Below, piece by piece: positions 48,735 through 57,280 of a stretch of 64,000 bases of DNA. The stretch is from Acinetobacter sp. GTDB lineage: Bacteria; Pseudomonadota; Gammaproteobacteria; Pseudomonadales; Moraxellaceae. The position numbers and the translations under genes are program-made. The notes beneath the pieces are model-generated. The model saw only the letters and a list, made by a program, of their open reading frames with translations. It made no database searches and was not told the DNA's origin. The stretch covers positions 1 through 64,000 of the forward strand of contig JASLHF010000027.1 in assembly GCA_030152275.1 (NCBI GenBank). Reading direction: 5' to 3'. Every line of letters begins with the position of its first letter. Position 1 is the stretch's first letter.

Positions 48735-49184
48735 GTGGGTTTTAATTTTAGAAAAAGTCTGAAGATAGCACCGGGTGTACGTTTAAATATTACGAAAAAG
48801 GGTGTTTCAAGTATTTCACTAGGCGGTAAGGGCGCACGTGTAAACCTTGGCAAAAAGGGAACAAGAACAACAGTGGGGATGCCTCGTACTGGTCTTTCAT
48901 ATAGCAGCTTTAGCCCTAAGCAGGTAAAGAAGGACACTGCTCGAAGTAAGCCTGTAAGGTCTAGTATGCAAATGAATATGTCGCCAGTAAGATCACAAAT
49001 ACCTCCATTACCATTTATGCAAAAGTTTGAGCGGAAGGTTTCGATTCTTTTAGGCATTGGGATCTTTCTGATGCCATATATTTTTGCATGGTTTACTTTG
49101 CGTGAAGGCTATTCAAAGCCAGCAAGGTTTATAAGTTTTGGCTGGCTTGTATTTATAGTTTATTTGAGTATGCAACAACCTTGA
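48735..49184 (+). CDS. DUF4236 membrane protein
   Basis: 149 aa, GTG start at 48735 with GGGG upstream. FNFRKSLKIAPGVRLNITKKGVSSISLGGKGARVNLGKKGTRTTVGMPRTGLSY is the DUF4236 domain, a repeated-strand motif; two C-terminal membrane helices (~100-120, ~128-146). Role unknown; common in phage and plasmid accessory regions. Confidence 0.8.
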   Translation: MGFNFRKSLKIAPGVRLNITKKGVSSISLGGKGARVNLGKKGTRTTVGMPRTGLSYSSFSPKQVKKDTARSKPVRSSMQMNMSPVRSQIPPLPFMQKFERKVSILLGIGIFLMPYIFAWFTLREGYSKPARFISFGWLVFIVYLSMQQP

Positions 49185-49194
49185 GTAATGCTTA

Positions 49195-49677
49195 ATGAAA
49201 AAAATATTTCTCCAACTATGTCTAATCCTGTTGCCATCATTTAGTTATGCTTTTGATGGCTTAGAATTACACGAAGAAGAGTTTCATCCATTAGCAAAGA
49301 AATATGTAAATATTGAAACTCTTAATGTAAGAAATAAGCCTGAAAATGGGGAAATTGTAGAAAAGTTAGCAAGAGGTGATGCCGTTCTAATTTATGATAG
49401 AAAAGATAATTGGGAAAGGTTATCAAAAGAATTTGAGAGTCCTAAATGGGTTTTATCAAAATATTTATGCACAGTTGAAAACTGCTTTCTTAAAGGTGAT
49501 ATGTATTCCAAAAGTGCTTTGAAGGATACTTATTCCTCACCTATAAAGAGTCAATCCAGCACAAGAGTAAAAAAAACATATTCTAGTGGTTGTTCTTGTA
49601 GTTCAGGATCGTATTGTTATGGTCCAAGAGGTGGTCGTTATTGTTACACTTCTGGGGGAAATAAGAGTTACCGTTAA
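49195..49677 (+). CDS. Secreted SH3b-domain protein
   Basis: 160 aa. Signal peptide (MKKIFLQLCLILLPSFSYA), an SH3b domain (~36-85: YVNIETLNVRNKPENGEIVEKLARGD), Ser-rich linker and a Cys/Gly/Tyr-rich end (SGCSCSSGSYCYGPRGGRYCYTSGG). The same tail style occurs on phage and plasmid proteins that bind the cell wall. 10 bp after the DUF4236 gene and likely cotranscribed. Confidence 0.8.
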   Translation: MKKIFLQLCLILLPSFSYAFDGLELHEEEFHPLAKKYVNIETLNVRNKPENGEIVEKLARGDAVLIYDRKDNWERLSKEFESPKWVLSKYLCTVENCFLKGDMYSKSALKDTYSSPIKSQSSTRVKKTYSSGCSCSSGSYCYGPRGGRYCYTSGGNKSYR

Positions 49678-49713
49678 AAATAAAGAAGCACCTTAAGGTA
49701 CTTCTTTATTTTT
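49678..49713. terminator. Bidirectional terminator
   Basis: AAATAAAGAAG-ACCTTAAGGT-CTTCTTTATTT: a long stem between the SH3b gene and the convergent membrane protein gene, whose stop lies in it. Confidence 0.85.
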
Positions 49714-50589
49714 AACTTCACTTTTAAACGCTTGAGCCATGGTAGTCATAGTCTCCAATGCATCTTTGGCGAAGCTAACATCAGCATTCTTTAAGAGGTA
49801 AGTTTCTGGCCATTTAATTTCTGAACTAAGTTGCTCTAACAGGATAGTAAAATCTTTATCACCTTTTTCAGATGAAACAAGATATATAAGCATGTATTTA
49901 TCAAAAATTGATTTAATTTTGGTGAGATAGGTTGAGGTATCTGAAAAACTTTTATATTGGCGTAAATACCAAGCACTGATAAATTCAATAAATATAAATA
50001 CCAATGATGTCGAGATGATCCCGTATATATGTTGTGATTTGAATTCTCCAATTGTGCTGATAAAAACTTGCCAAATAATTGTAGCCAAAATGAAAAATAC
50101 AATGCCAATAATAGAAAACCTTTTACCGTTGTCTAAAAGTAAAGAAGCTTTTTTATCAGAATCAATAGCTTTAATTTCTAAGTAATTAATAACGCTAATA
50201 AAGTATTCAGAGAATCCAACTATTGATTTTTGAGTTGTTAAACTATTTTCATTTTTTTCACTAATAGTGATATCACCAGTATTATTAACGATGTTAATAA
50301 CTCTGTTTTTGCTTTCTTCATCAATATCGCTTAAGTTTTTGTTTGAAACTGTTGTTTGTAATTTTATTTCAAAGAATAAAACCATTAGTATTGGAAGGAA
50401 GAAGTAAAAGGGTAAATTTTCCTTCATATAATCTATAAAACTAAGTTTTTCTTGAAGAAAGTAAAAGAATAGATTTAATGTTAGTAATGCACCTAAAATT
50501 AAAATCAATACTCTATAAACTATAATTCGCTTAGGGTTTTGAAAAGCCTGTACTAAGGATTCAATTATCTTATTTCCTAAACTACTCAT
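49693..50589 (-). CDS. Membrane protein, 298 aa, unknown
   Basis: Membrane segments at ~24-44, ~57-73, ~158-178 and ~188-208, with a polar 85-residue loop (NLSDIDEESKNRVINIVNNTGDITISEKNENS) and a cytosolic C-terminal ~85 residues. Resembles no named family. Lone leftward gene in the cargo region; could be an exclusion protein, but that is a guess. Confidence 0.6.
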   Translation of the reverse strand: MSSLGNKIIESLVQAFQNPKRIIVYRVLILILGALLTLNLFFYFLQEKLSFIDYMKENLPFYFFLPILMVLFFEIKLQTTVSNKNLSDIDEESKNRVINIVNNTGDITISEKNENSLTTQKSIVGFSEYFISVINYLEIKAIDSDKKASLLLDNGKRFSIIGIVFFILATIIWQVFISTIGEFKSQHIYGIISTSLVFIFIEFISAWYLRQYKSFSDTSTYLTKIKSIFDKYMLIYLVSSEKGDKDFTILLEQLSSEIKWPETYLLKNADVSFAKDALETMTTMAQAFKSEVKNKEVP

Positions 50590-50687
50590 TTTTATTTATT
50601 ACCCCAAAACTATCAGTTTTCTACGCAAATTTATTGGTATCAACATCAAAAATTTAACTTCGCTTTACCCCAAAAAACTAACTTAAC

Positions 50688-51002
50688 TTAGTTTTCTTCA
50701 CTTTTTTTTGACATTGCTTTTGATGCCTTTGCCAAGGCTTCAGGATCAACTCCTTCTTCCAAAAGATTAGATATAAGTTTGCTTAAAACATTATTCAGGC
50801 TATTAGTAAGAATAGCTTGTGATTCTTGTGTCGCAGTAAACTTACCAAGCTTGTTTGCTTCATCTATTGAGAAACTATCTTCCAGCCGAGCCACAATATC
50901 CGCATTCATTGAGCGATTCAGCTCTTTAGCAGACTCTGCAATCTTATCTTTTAGTTCTGGAGGTAAGCGTAAATTGTATGCAACACCTAAATGTTTACCC
51001 AT
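50688..51002 (-). CDS. Arc/Mnt-like ribbon-helix-helix repressor
   Basis: 104 aa. VAYNLRLPPELKDKIAESAKELNRSMNADIVARLEDSF (residues ~7-44) is an Arc-type RHH domain: strand AYNLRLP, two helices. C-terminal coiled coil for tetramer formation, as in Mnt. Divergent from the antirepressor with palindromic operators between, matching P22 immI. Confidence 0.88.
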   Translation of the reverse strand: MGKHLGVAYNLRLPPELKDKIAESAKELNRSMNADIVARLEDSFSIDEANKLGKFTATQESQAILTNSLNNVLSKLISNLLEEGVDPEALAKASKAMSKKSEEN

Positions 51003-51024
51003 GACTTCATCCTGAAAAATTCTG

Positions 51025-51075
51025 TTGACATGGTATCAAGTGGACATATATATTTGCAATATGTCCAGTGGACAT
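51025..51075 (+). promoter_or_regulatory. Antirepressor promoter with Arc/Mnt-type operators
   Basis: TTGACA (51025-51030), 17-bp spacer, ATATAT (51048-51053). The spacer holds TGGACAT (51041-51047). Downstream lies the perfect inverted repeat ATGTCCA-G-TGGACAT (51061-51075). The RHH repressor should bind these and keep the antirepressor off in the lysogen. Confidence 0.75.
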
Positions 51076-51090
51076 TATTTTAAATAAAAA

Positions 51091-51124
51091 ATACCCCGAA
51101 CATTCTTGGCGGAAGACGGGGTAT
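51091..51124 (+). promoter_or_regulatory. Leader hairpin of the antirepressor mRNA
   Basis: ATACCCCG (51091-51098) pairs with CGGGGTAT (51117-51124), 18-nt loop, no T-run. Lies ~30 nt before the ATG, so it may modulate translation or bind a small RNA, as the sar RNA and ant leader of P22 do. Confidence 0.5.
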
Positions 51125-51152
51125 CTACCAATTATTTTCGAGAACAATTGAT

Positions 51153-51968
51153 ATGAACAGTCTAACATTTAATTCAATGCAATTTCATCCAATTCAGCGG
51201 AATGATGATCAAATCTGGATTACATCCTCTGATCTTGCTCGCGCTTTAGGATATGCACGTGAAGATTCAGTTTCACGTATTTATGACCGTAAGGCAGATG
51301 AATTTACTTCTGATATGACATTGACCGTCAAATTGACGGTCAATGGAATTAATGAAAGTGTACGTGAAAAAGAAACACGTATCTTTTCATTACGTGGGGC
51401 ACATCTCATCACATTCTTCGCCCGTACACCAGTTGCTAAAGAATTCCGCAAATGGGTACTCGACGTGCTTGAAAAAGAAGTCCTGCAACAGCAAATCGAC
51501 ACTCGCGTAAAAATCAACGCTGAGCAACAAGCTGAACTCAAAGAAATTGTCGACCGACGTACCCAAGGCGAACGCAAACTTCATGCAGAAATGTGGTCAC
51601 GTCACAACAAACACTTCCGCATTACACGCTATAGCGATTTATTGGCCATTCATTTCCAAGATGCAGTGAATTACCTAGAGACTTTAGAAATCAAGTCAAA
51701 AGGGAGCATCTATATAGATGAAAAACAATCATTAGAAATGCTGTGCGTACATGCTCGATTCTTTCAAGCATGGTGGAATACCCATAGCCCAGCATTGGCC
51801 AAACTCAATCCAGCACTGGTGAGTATGCTTAACGATAATATGTTCTCGATGAGTAGTGCCATATCAAGCGTGAGTAAAAAAAGCGGATTCACCATGCCAA
51901 ACTATGATTACGACCACATGTTTGAACTACAGACGCTACCGCATGCAAGATACAGATTGCTGAAATAA
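51153..51968 (+). CDS. ant: Antirepressor (BRO-N plus P22AR-type C-terminus)
   Basis: 271 aa. BRO-N domain at ~1-110 (WITSSDLARALGYAREDSVSRIYDRK, FSLRGAHLITFFARTPVAKEFRKWVLDVL), a coiled coil (~112-140) and a P22 antirepressor-type C-terminal region. It would bind and inactivate phage repressors, including possibly that of the neighbouring prophage. A remnant of a homologue ends prophage 1 (747-821). Confidence 0.88.
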   Translation: MNSLTFNSMQFHPIQRNDDQIWITSSDLARALGYAREDSVSRIYDRKADEFTSDMTLTVKLTVNGINESVREKETRIFSLRGAHLITFFARTPVAKEFRKWVLDVLEKEVLQQQIDTRVKINAEQQAELKEIVDRRTQGERKLHAEMWSRHNKHFRITRYSDLLAIHFQDAVNYLETLEIKSKGSIYIDEKQSLEMLCVHARFFQAWWNTHSPALAKLNPALVSMLNDNMFSMSSAISSVSKKSGFTMPNYDYDHMFELQTLPHARYRLLK

Positions 51969-51970
51969 TA

Positions 51971-51998
51971 AATAGACCGTCCGAAAGGGCGGTTTTTT
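51971..51998 (+). terminator. Terminator after the antirepressor
   Basis: ACCGTCC-GAAA-GGGCGGT followed by eight T, same as at 820-846. Confidence 0.9.
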
Positions 51999-52673
51999 TT
52001 ATTGTTCACACTCCAATTTTGATTCAGCCCAACGTTTACAATTACAGCGCGGACATTGATCATGTAGGGAGCTAATGAATTGGGTTTGACCGCACAGCAT
52101 ACAGGAATAAAACTTTTGCGAATCATGTAACTTTGACTTTTGATAGTCATCAGGAAATATAGGCAATCCCCATTTAATTTTTTCCTTAGAATAGGGGATC
52201 ACACTCAAACAACCATCAGTTTCAAGTAAAGCTGACTTAACTTGACCAAGGTGTTCGATTTTATTTTGTCTTAGTTCAGCAAAGAACTCATCATAAGAAT
52301 ATTTTTCTTGTTTGATATCCTCAACAATCAATAAGCCTTCTTTGACGATATACATTGGCCTACCTTCTAGCATTGTTTCAAATGAATCTGATTTCATGAT
52401 GAGGTAAGTAGTTAATCTATATAGAAGAATAATTACAGCAAATACAATCAGTGCTTGTATGATAGGAATATCATCATTAAACATCGGATCGCCAGCGGCA
52501 GAACCCAAACTTAAAATGATGGCTAACTCAAATACTGAAAGTTGCCTGACACCTCTTTTACCTGAAAATCTTAAAAAAATAATAATTAAGATAAACATAA
52601 TGATGCATCGGAAAATGATTTCTAATGCAAAAGTAAAAGAAGTGTCATGCAGAATTATTTTTATAAAGTCCAT
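51999..52673 (-). CDS. DUF421 membrane protein
   Basis: 224 aa. Three N-terminal membrane helices with FLRFSGKRGVRQLSVFELAIILSLGSAAGDPM, the DUF421/YetF signature, then a soluble domain (EGRPMYIVKEGLLIVEDIKQEKYSYDEFFAELRQN). A C-terminal zinc-ribbon-like tail (CMLCGQTQ ... CPRCNCKRW) is an addition not usual in the family. DUF421 proteins are tied to stress and sporulation in other bacteria and common in Acinetobacter stress clusters. Confidence 0.85.
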   Translation of the reverse strand: MDFIKIILHDTSFTFALEIIFRCIIMFILIIIFLRFSGKRGVRQLSVFELAIILSLGSAAGDPMFNDDIPIIQALIVFAVIILLYRLTTYLIMKSDSFETMLEGRPMYIVKEGLLIVEDIKQEKYSYDEFFAELRQNKIEHLGQVKSALLETDGCLSVIPYSKEKIKWGLPIFPDDYQKSKLHDSQKFYSCMLCGQTQFISSLHDQCPRCNCKRWAESKLECEQ

Positions 52674-52713
52674 GCTTAATACATTTTATTAATTCTAGTT
52701 TTTAAGTTGTGGT

Positions 52714-53004
52714 TTACATCTTTTCCCAAGCATCCTTGATTGCATGCTTAGCATGTTCCCACTTCAAACGAGAATCAGCTTTAAATTCTTCCCATTTGGT
52801 TTTTAGATCTGGCTCCGAATCCTCAAATCGAGCATTTTCACCATACAGATGGCGTTCACGTTGTCCAAGCTCATATGCCGATCTCAAGTCTCGATCATAA
52901 TCAATGTCGGGGACTTCACGCTGTAAGTCACCATAGTACGGTCTATTAGAGTAATCCGTACGCCAGTCATGATGGATTGGATGTTCATTTTGATGGTCGT
53001 TCAT
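52714..53004 (-). CDS. Hydrophilic stress-type protein, 96 aa
   Basis: His/Asp/Arg/Tyr-rich N-terminus (MNDHQNEHPIHHDWRTDYSNRPYY) and a helical end (KTKWEEFKADSRLKWEHAKHAIKDAWEKM) with the Trp-spaced pattern of CsbD/YtxH-like stress proteins. Good ribosome site. Leftward with DUF421 and the Gln-rich gene. Confidence 0.6.
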   Translation of the reverse strand: MNDHQNEHPIHHDWRTDYSNRPYYGDLQREVPDIDYDRDLRSAYELGQRERHLYGENARFEDSEPDLKTKWEEFKADSRLKWEHAKHAIKDAWEKM

Positions 53005-53096
53005 TGTAATAACTCCGATTAATTAGTTAATAAATTACAAAAGCAGTGATCCCTGGGCTGCTTCTGTAAATTAAAAAATTACTGTTGTTACTTTGA

Positions 53097-53384
53097 CTAT
53101 CGATCTTGCTGACGTTGTTGATCAGACTGTTGGTTCTGTTGTCGTTGCTGATTGTTTTGCTGTTGAGGTTGTTGCTGCTGTTGCTGATCGTTTTGCTGAC
53201 GCTGTTGATCAGATTGTTGGTTCTGTTGTCGTTGCGGATTGTTTTGTTGTTGCTGCTGTTGTTGATCATTTTGCTGACGCTGTTGATCAGATTGCTGATT
53301 TTGTTGGTGTTGAGGTTTTTGAGTATCGCCACGTTGGTGCTGTAGACGAGTATCATTATTTTGATCTTGGTTATAGTTAGACAT
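53097..53384 (-). CDS. Gln-rich repeat protein 2 (disordered)
   Basis: 95 aa, nearly all Q, N, R, D with the repeat QQNQQSDQQRQQNDQQ occurring three times. No hydrophobic residues after residue 15. ATG with AAAGGAA ribosome site. Other frames of this repeat are also open, a by-product of the CAG/CAA repeat. Hydrophilin-like, maybe a desiccation or biofilm factor; inference. Confidence 0.6.
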   Translation of the reverse strand: MSNYNQDQNNDTRLQHQRGDTQKPQHQQNQQSDQQRQQNDQQQQQQQNNPQRQQNQQSDQQRQQNDQQQQQQPQQQNNQQRQQNQQSDQQRQQDR

Positions 53385-53579
53385 AATACTGTTCCTTTAA
53401 AGATTAATTAGATAATCTACTCAATCACAGTAGATCAATTATTAATAACATGAATACTTGAATAAATAACTTTTAAAATGTTACGTAATTTTTTTATTTT
53501 ATAATTTCTTTAATTAAATTATTTCTTTTATTGATTTATAAGCAATTTAAATATTATTTTATTTACACAATGTTAACAA

Positions 53580-54047
53580 TTAACTATTCTTTAATATTAT
53601 TTTTAATGATTTACATATATTTTTATAAAGTGTCTTTAATTTTGCTTTAGGTCGTCCTTTGGTGAGTATCTCAAACTGATAATATGTATTTTTATAAAAT
53701 ATACAATAAAAGAAAGTCCCTACTGGCTTTTGTTTAGTCTCAGATCCCCCGCGTTTAAGCAAACCAGTGCATGATATGTAAATATCAGATTTATATATGC
53801 TTTTACCATTAGTAATTAATTGCTTTGTTACTTCGGGTGACTCTGCTGTGTGTTCATCAATTATTGATTGTTTTATTTTAAATAATTCCTTTTTAAAATT
53901 TAGGTCATAGCAGACAATCCCGCCATCTAGTACGTCACCAGAGTATTGATCTTGTGAGATTTTATAAGCGATATATCCGGCACTTGCACTTTCAAATAAA
54001 CAAATTTTAAGTTCTTTCTTTGCTATAAGTTTAAAAACAGAGTTCAT
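53580..54047 (-). CDS. CinA C-terminal-like protein (nicotinamide-nucleotide amidase type)
   Basis: 155 aa. FKLIAKKELKICLFESASAGYIAYKISQ, GDVLDGGIVCYDLNFKKELF, EVTKQLITNG and DIYISCTGLL match the CinA C-terminal domain, including the ESASAG (usually ESCTGG) catalytic Ser region. It lacks the MoaB-like N-terminal domain. Relatives deamidate NMN; single-domain diverged forms occur in Acinetobacter stress clusters. Changes in the motif make activity uncertain. Confidence 0.78.
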   Translation of the reverse strand: MNSVFKLIAKKELKICLFESASAGYIAYKISQDQYSGDVLDGGIVCYDLNFKKELFKIKQSIIDEHTAESPEVTKQLITNGKSIYKSDIYISCTGLLKRGGSETKQKPVGTFFYCIFYKNTYYQFEILTKGRPKAKLKTLYKNICKSLKIILKNS

Positions 54048-54288
54048 AATTAAATCCTCTTATTTGTTTATCATAATAATTAATATTTAATTTCAATGTT
54101 GTGAGCGATTTCGCATTTATAAATTTTGTTACTAATATATTAATTTTTATTGAAATCTATAAGGTTATGTTTTGAAAGGCGAAATAGCTATAGGATTACA
54201 AGCTGTTAACTTGAGTTAAATAAAAATAACAAAGCAAAGAATTATGTGAATTATGTTTGATTAGTCTTATTACCGCGAGAGAACTATA

Positions 54289-55689
54289 ATGCCGACAGCA
54301 GTAAAAGAAAGAATAATACATCTAATTACTAAAGATCATCAGAAATATTATGAAATTGTTGAATTCTTTTTAGATCCAGCGATATCCCAATCCGCTAAGG
54401 AATTAAAGTCCTTTCATATACTTGAAAATGAGATTCAAAGCATTCGTACTGAAGATATTGATATGCCAGAGGATCTGAATTTGCTGGGTGAGTGGATTGA
54501 CCAAAAAAATCGTACTCAATGTGAGCACTATAAAGAATATTTAGAAAGACGGGAAAATGGAGCGGGGAGAGAGTATTTTTCTAACTTAAGTAAGGCCTAT
54601 GAGTTTCTATATAAGGTTGCACCAACAAAAAAAGTTGATGGTTCATGGCTATATAGTATGACTCAGTATTGGAATGATCCAGTTTTTAGAGATTTCATAC
54701 AAATATATTTAGAAGAGTTAGGACTTGGTTCTGAGAAAAGTAACCATGTAAGCATGTATAACACAATATTGTTAACGCATGGTTTGGACCAGCTCTCAAT
54801 AAACCTACCTGATGAATACTATCATCAAGCAGCAGTACAGCTTGCGCTTGCGTATGCACCCTCAGAATTTATACCTGAAATAGCTGGATTTAATTTAGGT
54901 TACGAACAGCTGCCATTACATCTATTAATAACGAACTATGAATTAAAAGAGCTGGGGATTGATCCTCAGTATTTTAATGTACATATAACAATAGATAATT
55001 TTGATAATGGACATGCCAAGCTCGCAACAAATGCCGTAAAAAAATTAGCAAGCCATTATAGGTCTCAAGAAGAATTTTTTAGAAAACTAAAAATTGGTTA
55101 TCTGCTAAATGATAAAGGCATTAGTTCAGTCAAAATTATTAAAAACTTATGCTCTGAAAAAATGGTTTTAGAGATATTTAAGAAGAAAGCATTAGTTGGC
55201 AAACACATGCATAACAATAAGTGTAAATTCAATAATAAAACGACAAATGAGTGGTTATCTGCAGAAGATGAGATAGAGGATTTTATTTTTGAGTTGATCA
55301 AAATAGGCTGGATTAAACTCAATCAACCACCTGAAGAAAGCAAATTTTGGAACATGATTCATAATGACGACGGTAAGATGTTTGGTGTATTCAGTGCAGT
55401 TGAAAAAACGTTTATTTATGATTGGATTGCTGGAAATTCCAAAAATCCTAAGCACAATCTAATAAATAAAGAGTTTGTTAAAAACTTCTTAGAAACGAGT
55501 ACATTTAGTTATTTGGCTAACCATGAATTGGCTGAACTAAAAAAACAGATGGCTAGTAGCACCAATGCAGGGTACAAGATCAACAAGCTTTTAAAATACT
55601 TAGCACCACATATGCATCATCAAGAAATAGGGTTGTGGAGTACTCAGCGCATCGTGGAAAATTTATTTCCATCTCTGGCTCGTACTTAA
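54289..55689 (+). CDS. Haem-oxygenase-like diiron protein (iron-containing redox enzyme family)
   Basis: 466 aa. IYLEELGLGSEKSNHVSMYNTILLTHGL and the later VHITIDNFDNGHAKLATNAVKKL fit the haem-oxygenase-like domain (PF14518 type) with Glu/His/Asp ligands for a diiron site. A ~100-aa N-terminal and ~170-aa C-terminal extension (IEDFIFELIKIGWIKLNQPPEE) surround it. Known members oxidise amino acid or fatty acid substrates. Own terminator at 55736; last gene before the right end of the prophage. Confidence 0.7.
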   Translation: MPTAVKERIIHLITKDHQKYYEIVEFFLDPAISQSAKELKSFHILENEIQSIRTEDIDMPEDLNLLGEWIDQKNRTQCEHYKEYLERRENGAGREYFSNLSKAYEFLYKVAPTKKVDGSWLYSMTQYWNDPVFRDFIQIYLEELGLGSEKSNHVSMYNTILLTHGLDQLSINLPDEYYHQAAVQLALAYAPSEFIPEIAGFNLGYEQLPLHLLITNYELKELGIDPQYFNVHITIDNFDNGHAKLATNAVKKLASHYRSQEEFFRKLKIGYLLNDKGISSVKIIKNLCSEKMVLEIFKKKALVGKHMHNNKCKFNNKTTNEWLSAEDEIEDFIFELIKIGWIKLNQPPEESKFWNMIHNDDGKMFGVFSAVEKTFIYDWIAGNSKNPKHNLINKEFVKNFLETSTFSYLANHELAELKKQMASSTNAGYKINKLLKYLAPHMHHQEIGLWSTQRIVENLFPSLART

Positions 55690-55735
55690 ATTAAAACCTA
55701 GTTCTAAGTTCAATCACTTTTATATTGATTTATAG

Positions 55736-55757
55736 ACCGCCTTCGGGCGGTTTTTTA
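55736..55757 (+). terminator. Terminator of the diiron protein gene
   Basis: ACCGCCTTCGGGCGGT followed by TTTTT. Confidence 0.9.
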
Positions 55758-55839
55758 TTGATATACGATAATTTAAAAGATAAAAATAAATATATGTTTA
55801 TTAATAAAAAAATAAAATAAGTGTAAGTTTTTCTCAAAA

Positions 55840-55895
55840 GTATACAAATTTTGAAATAATTTAATTAAAATAAATTTGTATACTGATTTGTATAC
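55840..55895. repeat. Right arm-type sites of prophage 2
   Basis: GTATACAAAT inverted (55840-55849), then ATTTGTATAC at 55874-55883 and 55886-55895 (12-bp spacing). Same geometry as 896-955 but with GTATAC for GTAGAC. Matches the pair at 1184-1204. Confidence 0.75.
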
Positions 55896-55985
55896 ACTCT
55901 CACTACTAACCACTCCAATTTACTGCATTCCTATACAACTTTAAAAAGTTCATAAGGTGTTGTTATTACAAGGTAATAAGGCTGT

Positions 55986-56047
55986 ATGCAACCTATTCCA
56001 ATCCAACACAAACTCAGTGGATTCTACTTCTTCTACTACGCCATTGT
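55986..56047 (+). other. Right attachment site of prophage 2
   Basis: The first 62 nt of the intact MFS gene, homologous to 1043-1104. The phage supplies the 5' end of the gene after integration, so the transporter stays complete but takes its upstream region from the phage. Confidence 0.8.
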
Positions 56048-57143
56048 CGGTACATTTATGCCGTTTTGGAACCTCTATTTAGAAGATCAGGGTTTCAGTT
56101 ACTCTCAAATAGGCATTTTGGCCTCCATTGCCATTATCACCCGTTTTTTTGCGCCATTTATTTGGGGCTGGATAGCAGATAAATCCGGAAAACGCATGCT
56201 GCTGGTGCGTATAGCAACATGGATGGAAGCCTGTATTTGGTTCATGATCTTTATTATCCCCAATAGTTTTCAATCCATCGCACTATTGATGCTGATTTTT
56301 AGTTTTTTTCAAAATGCAATTTTAGCTCAATTTGAGGGTGTGACTTTATTTTGGCTGGGGAAACAGCGTGCAGCGCTATACGGAAAAGTGCGCAAATGGG
56401 GTTCTGTTGGCTTCATTGCTGGCGTATTTGGCATTGGCAGTCTATTGGAAATTATCCCGATATCAATGCTGCCGGTATTGCTGCTGTGCATCGCTTTCTT
56501 GGCCTTTCTTTGGTCATTCAGCATTCAGGAACCGGTTAATGCGCCAGCCTCGCAAAAAAAACTTGAACCATTGCTCCCAATTTTAAAGCGGCCGGTGGTT
56601 GCCAGTTTTTTTCTTATTGAGTTAATTTTGCTGTTTTCACATGCACCATTTTACAGCTTCTATACAAATTATTTGCATCAGTCAGGTTTTAGTACTGCTC
56701 AGATAGGACTGCTCTGGTCTGTAGGTGTTATTGCGGAAATTATAATGTTTGCGGTCGCACATATATTATTTAAGCGCTTTTCTTGGCGCCTGCTGGTAGC
56801 GGTATGCTTAGTGCTTACTTCACTGCGTTGGATGGCGGTGGGATATTATCCTGACAGTTTCAGTTTGCAGTTTCTGGTGCAGACTATTCACGCTTTTAGT
56901 TTTGGCTTATTTCATATGATTGCCATGCGTGTGATTTTTCAAAATTTTTCTTCTGGGCAGCAAGGCCGTGGACAAGCTCTTTACAGCACAATGTGGGGGC
57001 TGGGGGTAGCTGCTGGAAGTGTATTGGCTGGGCATTATTGGGAAGTGCTTTCAGGTTCAACCATATTTATGTTTGCTGGTATTTCAGCATTAATAGGGTT
57101 GCTATTTTTGGGCGGTTTGCCTAAAACGATTCAGTCCGCTTAA
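55986..57143 (+). CDS. MFS transporter (integration target)
   Basis: 385 aa, about 12 membrane helices. IGILASIAIITRFFAPFIWGWIADKSGKRMLLVRI is the MFS motif A region. The overall sequence resembles the HcaT/MFS_1-like group (putative 3-phenylpropionate permease type). Its first ~20 codons lie in the attachment site; any promoter now comes from the prophage end, so expression may change. Substrate not known. Confidence 0.85.
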   Translation: MQPIPIQHKLSGFYFFYYAIVGTFMPFWNLYLEDQGFSYSQIGILASIAIITRFFAPFIWGWIADKSGKRMLLVRIATWMEACIWFMIFIIPNSFQSIALLMLIFSFFQNAILAQFEGVTLFWLGKQRAALYGKVRKWGSVGFIAGVFGIGSLLEIIPISMLPVLLLCIAFLAFLWSFSIQEPVNAPASQKKLEPLLPILKRPVVASFFLIELILLFSHAPFYSFYTNYLHQSGFSTAQIGLLWSVGVIAEIIMFAVAHILFKRFSWRLLVAVCLVLTSLRWMAVGYYPDSFSLQFLVQTIHAFSFGLFHMIAMRVIFQNFSSGQQGRGQALYSTMWGLGVAAGSVLAGHYWEVLSGSTIFMFAGISALIGLLFLGGLPKTIQSA

Positions 57144-57280
57144 ATGAGTTAACTATGCTCAGTTATTTTTGATATAAGCAGATCGGAAATGATACCTTAT
57201 GAAGAATATATGTTTTGTTAAGCATGGGTATTCAGAATTTCTGCTGATTCTAAGCGATGCAGGTGGATGCTCATCTTCGT

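Larger units (their letters stand above)
1043..56047. mobile_element. Prophage 2: complete siphovirus-type prophage
   Basis: A contiguous set of integrase, immunity, replication, packaging, head, tail, lysis and cargo genes is bounded by two diverged copies of the first 62 nt of an MFS transporter gene (1043-1104 and 55986-56047). No frame-breaking damage is visible in any core gene, so it may be intact and inducible. The head genes are of the Mu-like siphophage type (B3/D3112-like), but integration uses a tyrosine recombinase, so the element is mosaic. The exact crossover inside the 62-nt repeats cannot be fixed because the two copies differ at about nine positions. Confidence 0.93.

Noticed and set aside
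53093..53380. Val/Asp- and Leu/Ile-rich frames opposite the Gln-rich gene and a second minus-strand Asn/Ser frame
   Set aside because: A CAG/CAA repeat is open in most frames; only the Gln-rich frame has a start with a ribosome site.
53097..53384. CRISPR array considered for the repeat region
   Set aside because: Repeats are in-frame, tandem without unique spacers, and no cas gene is present.
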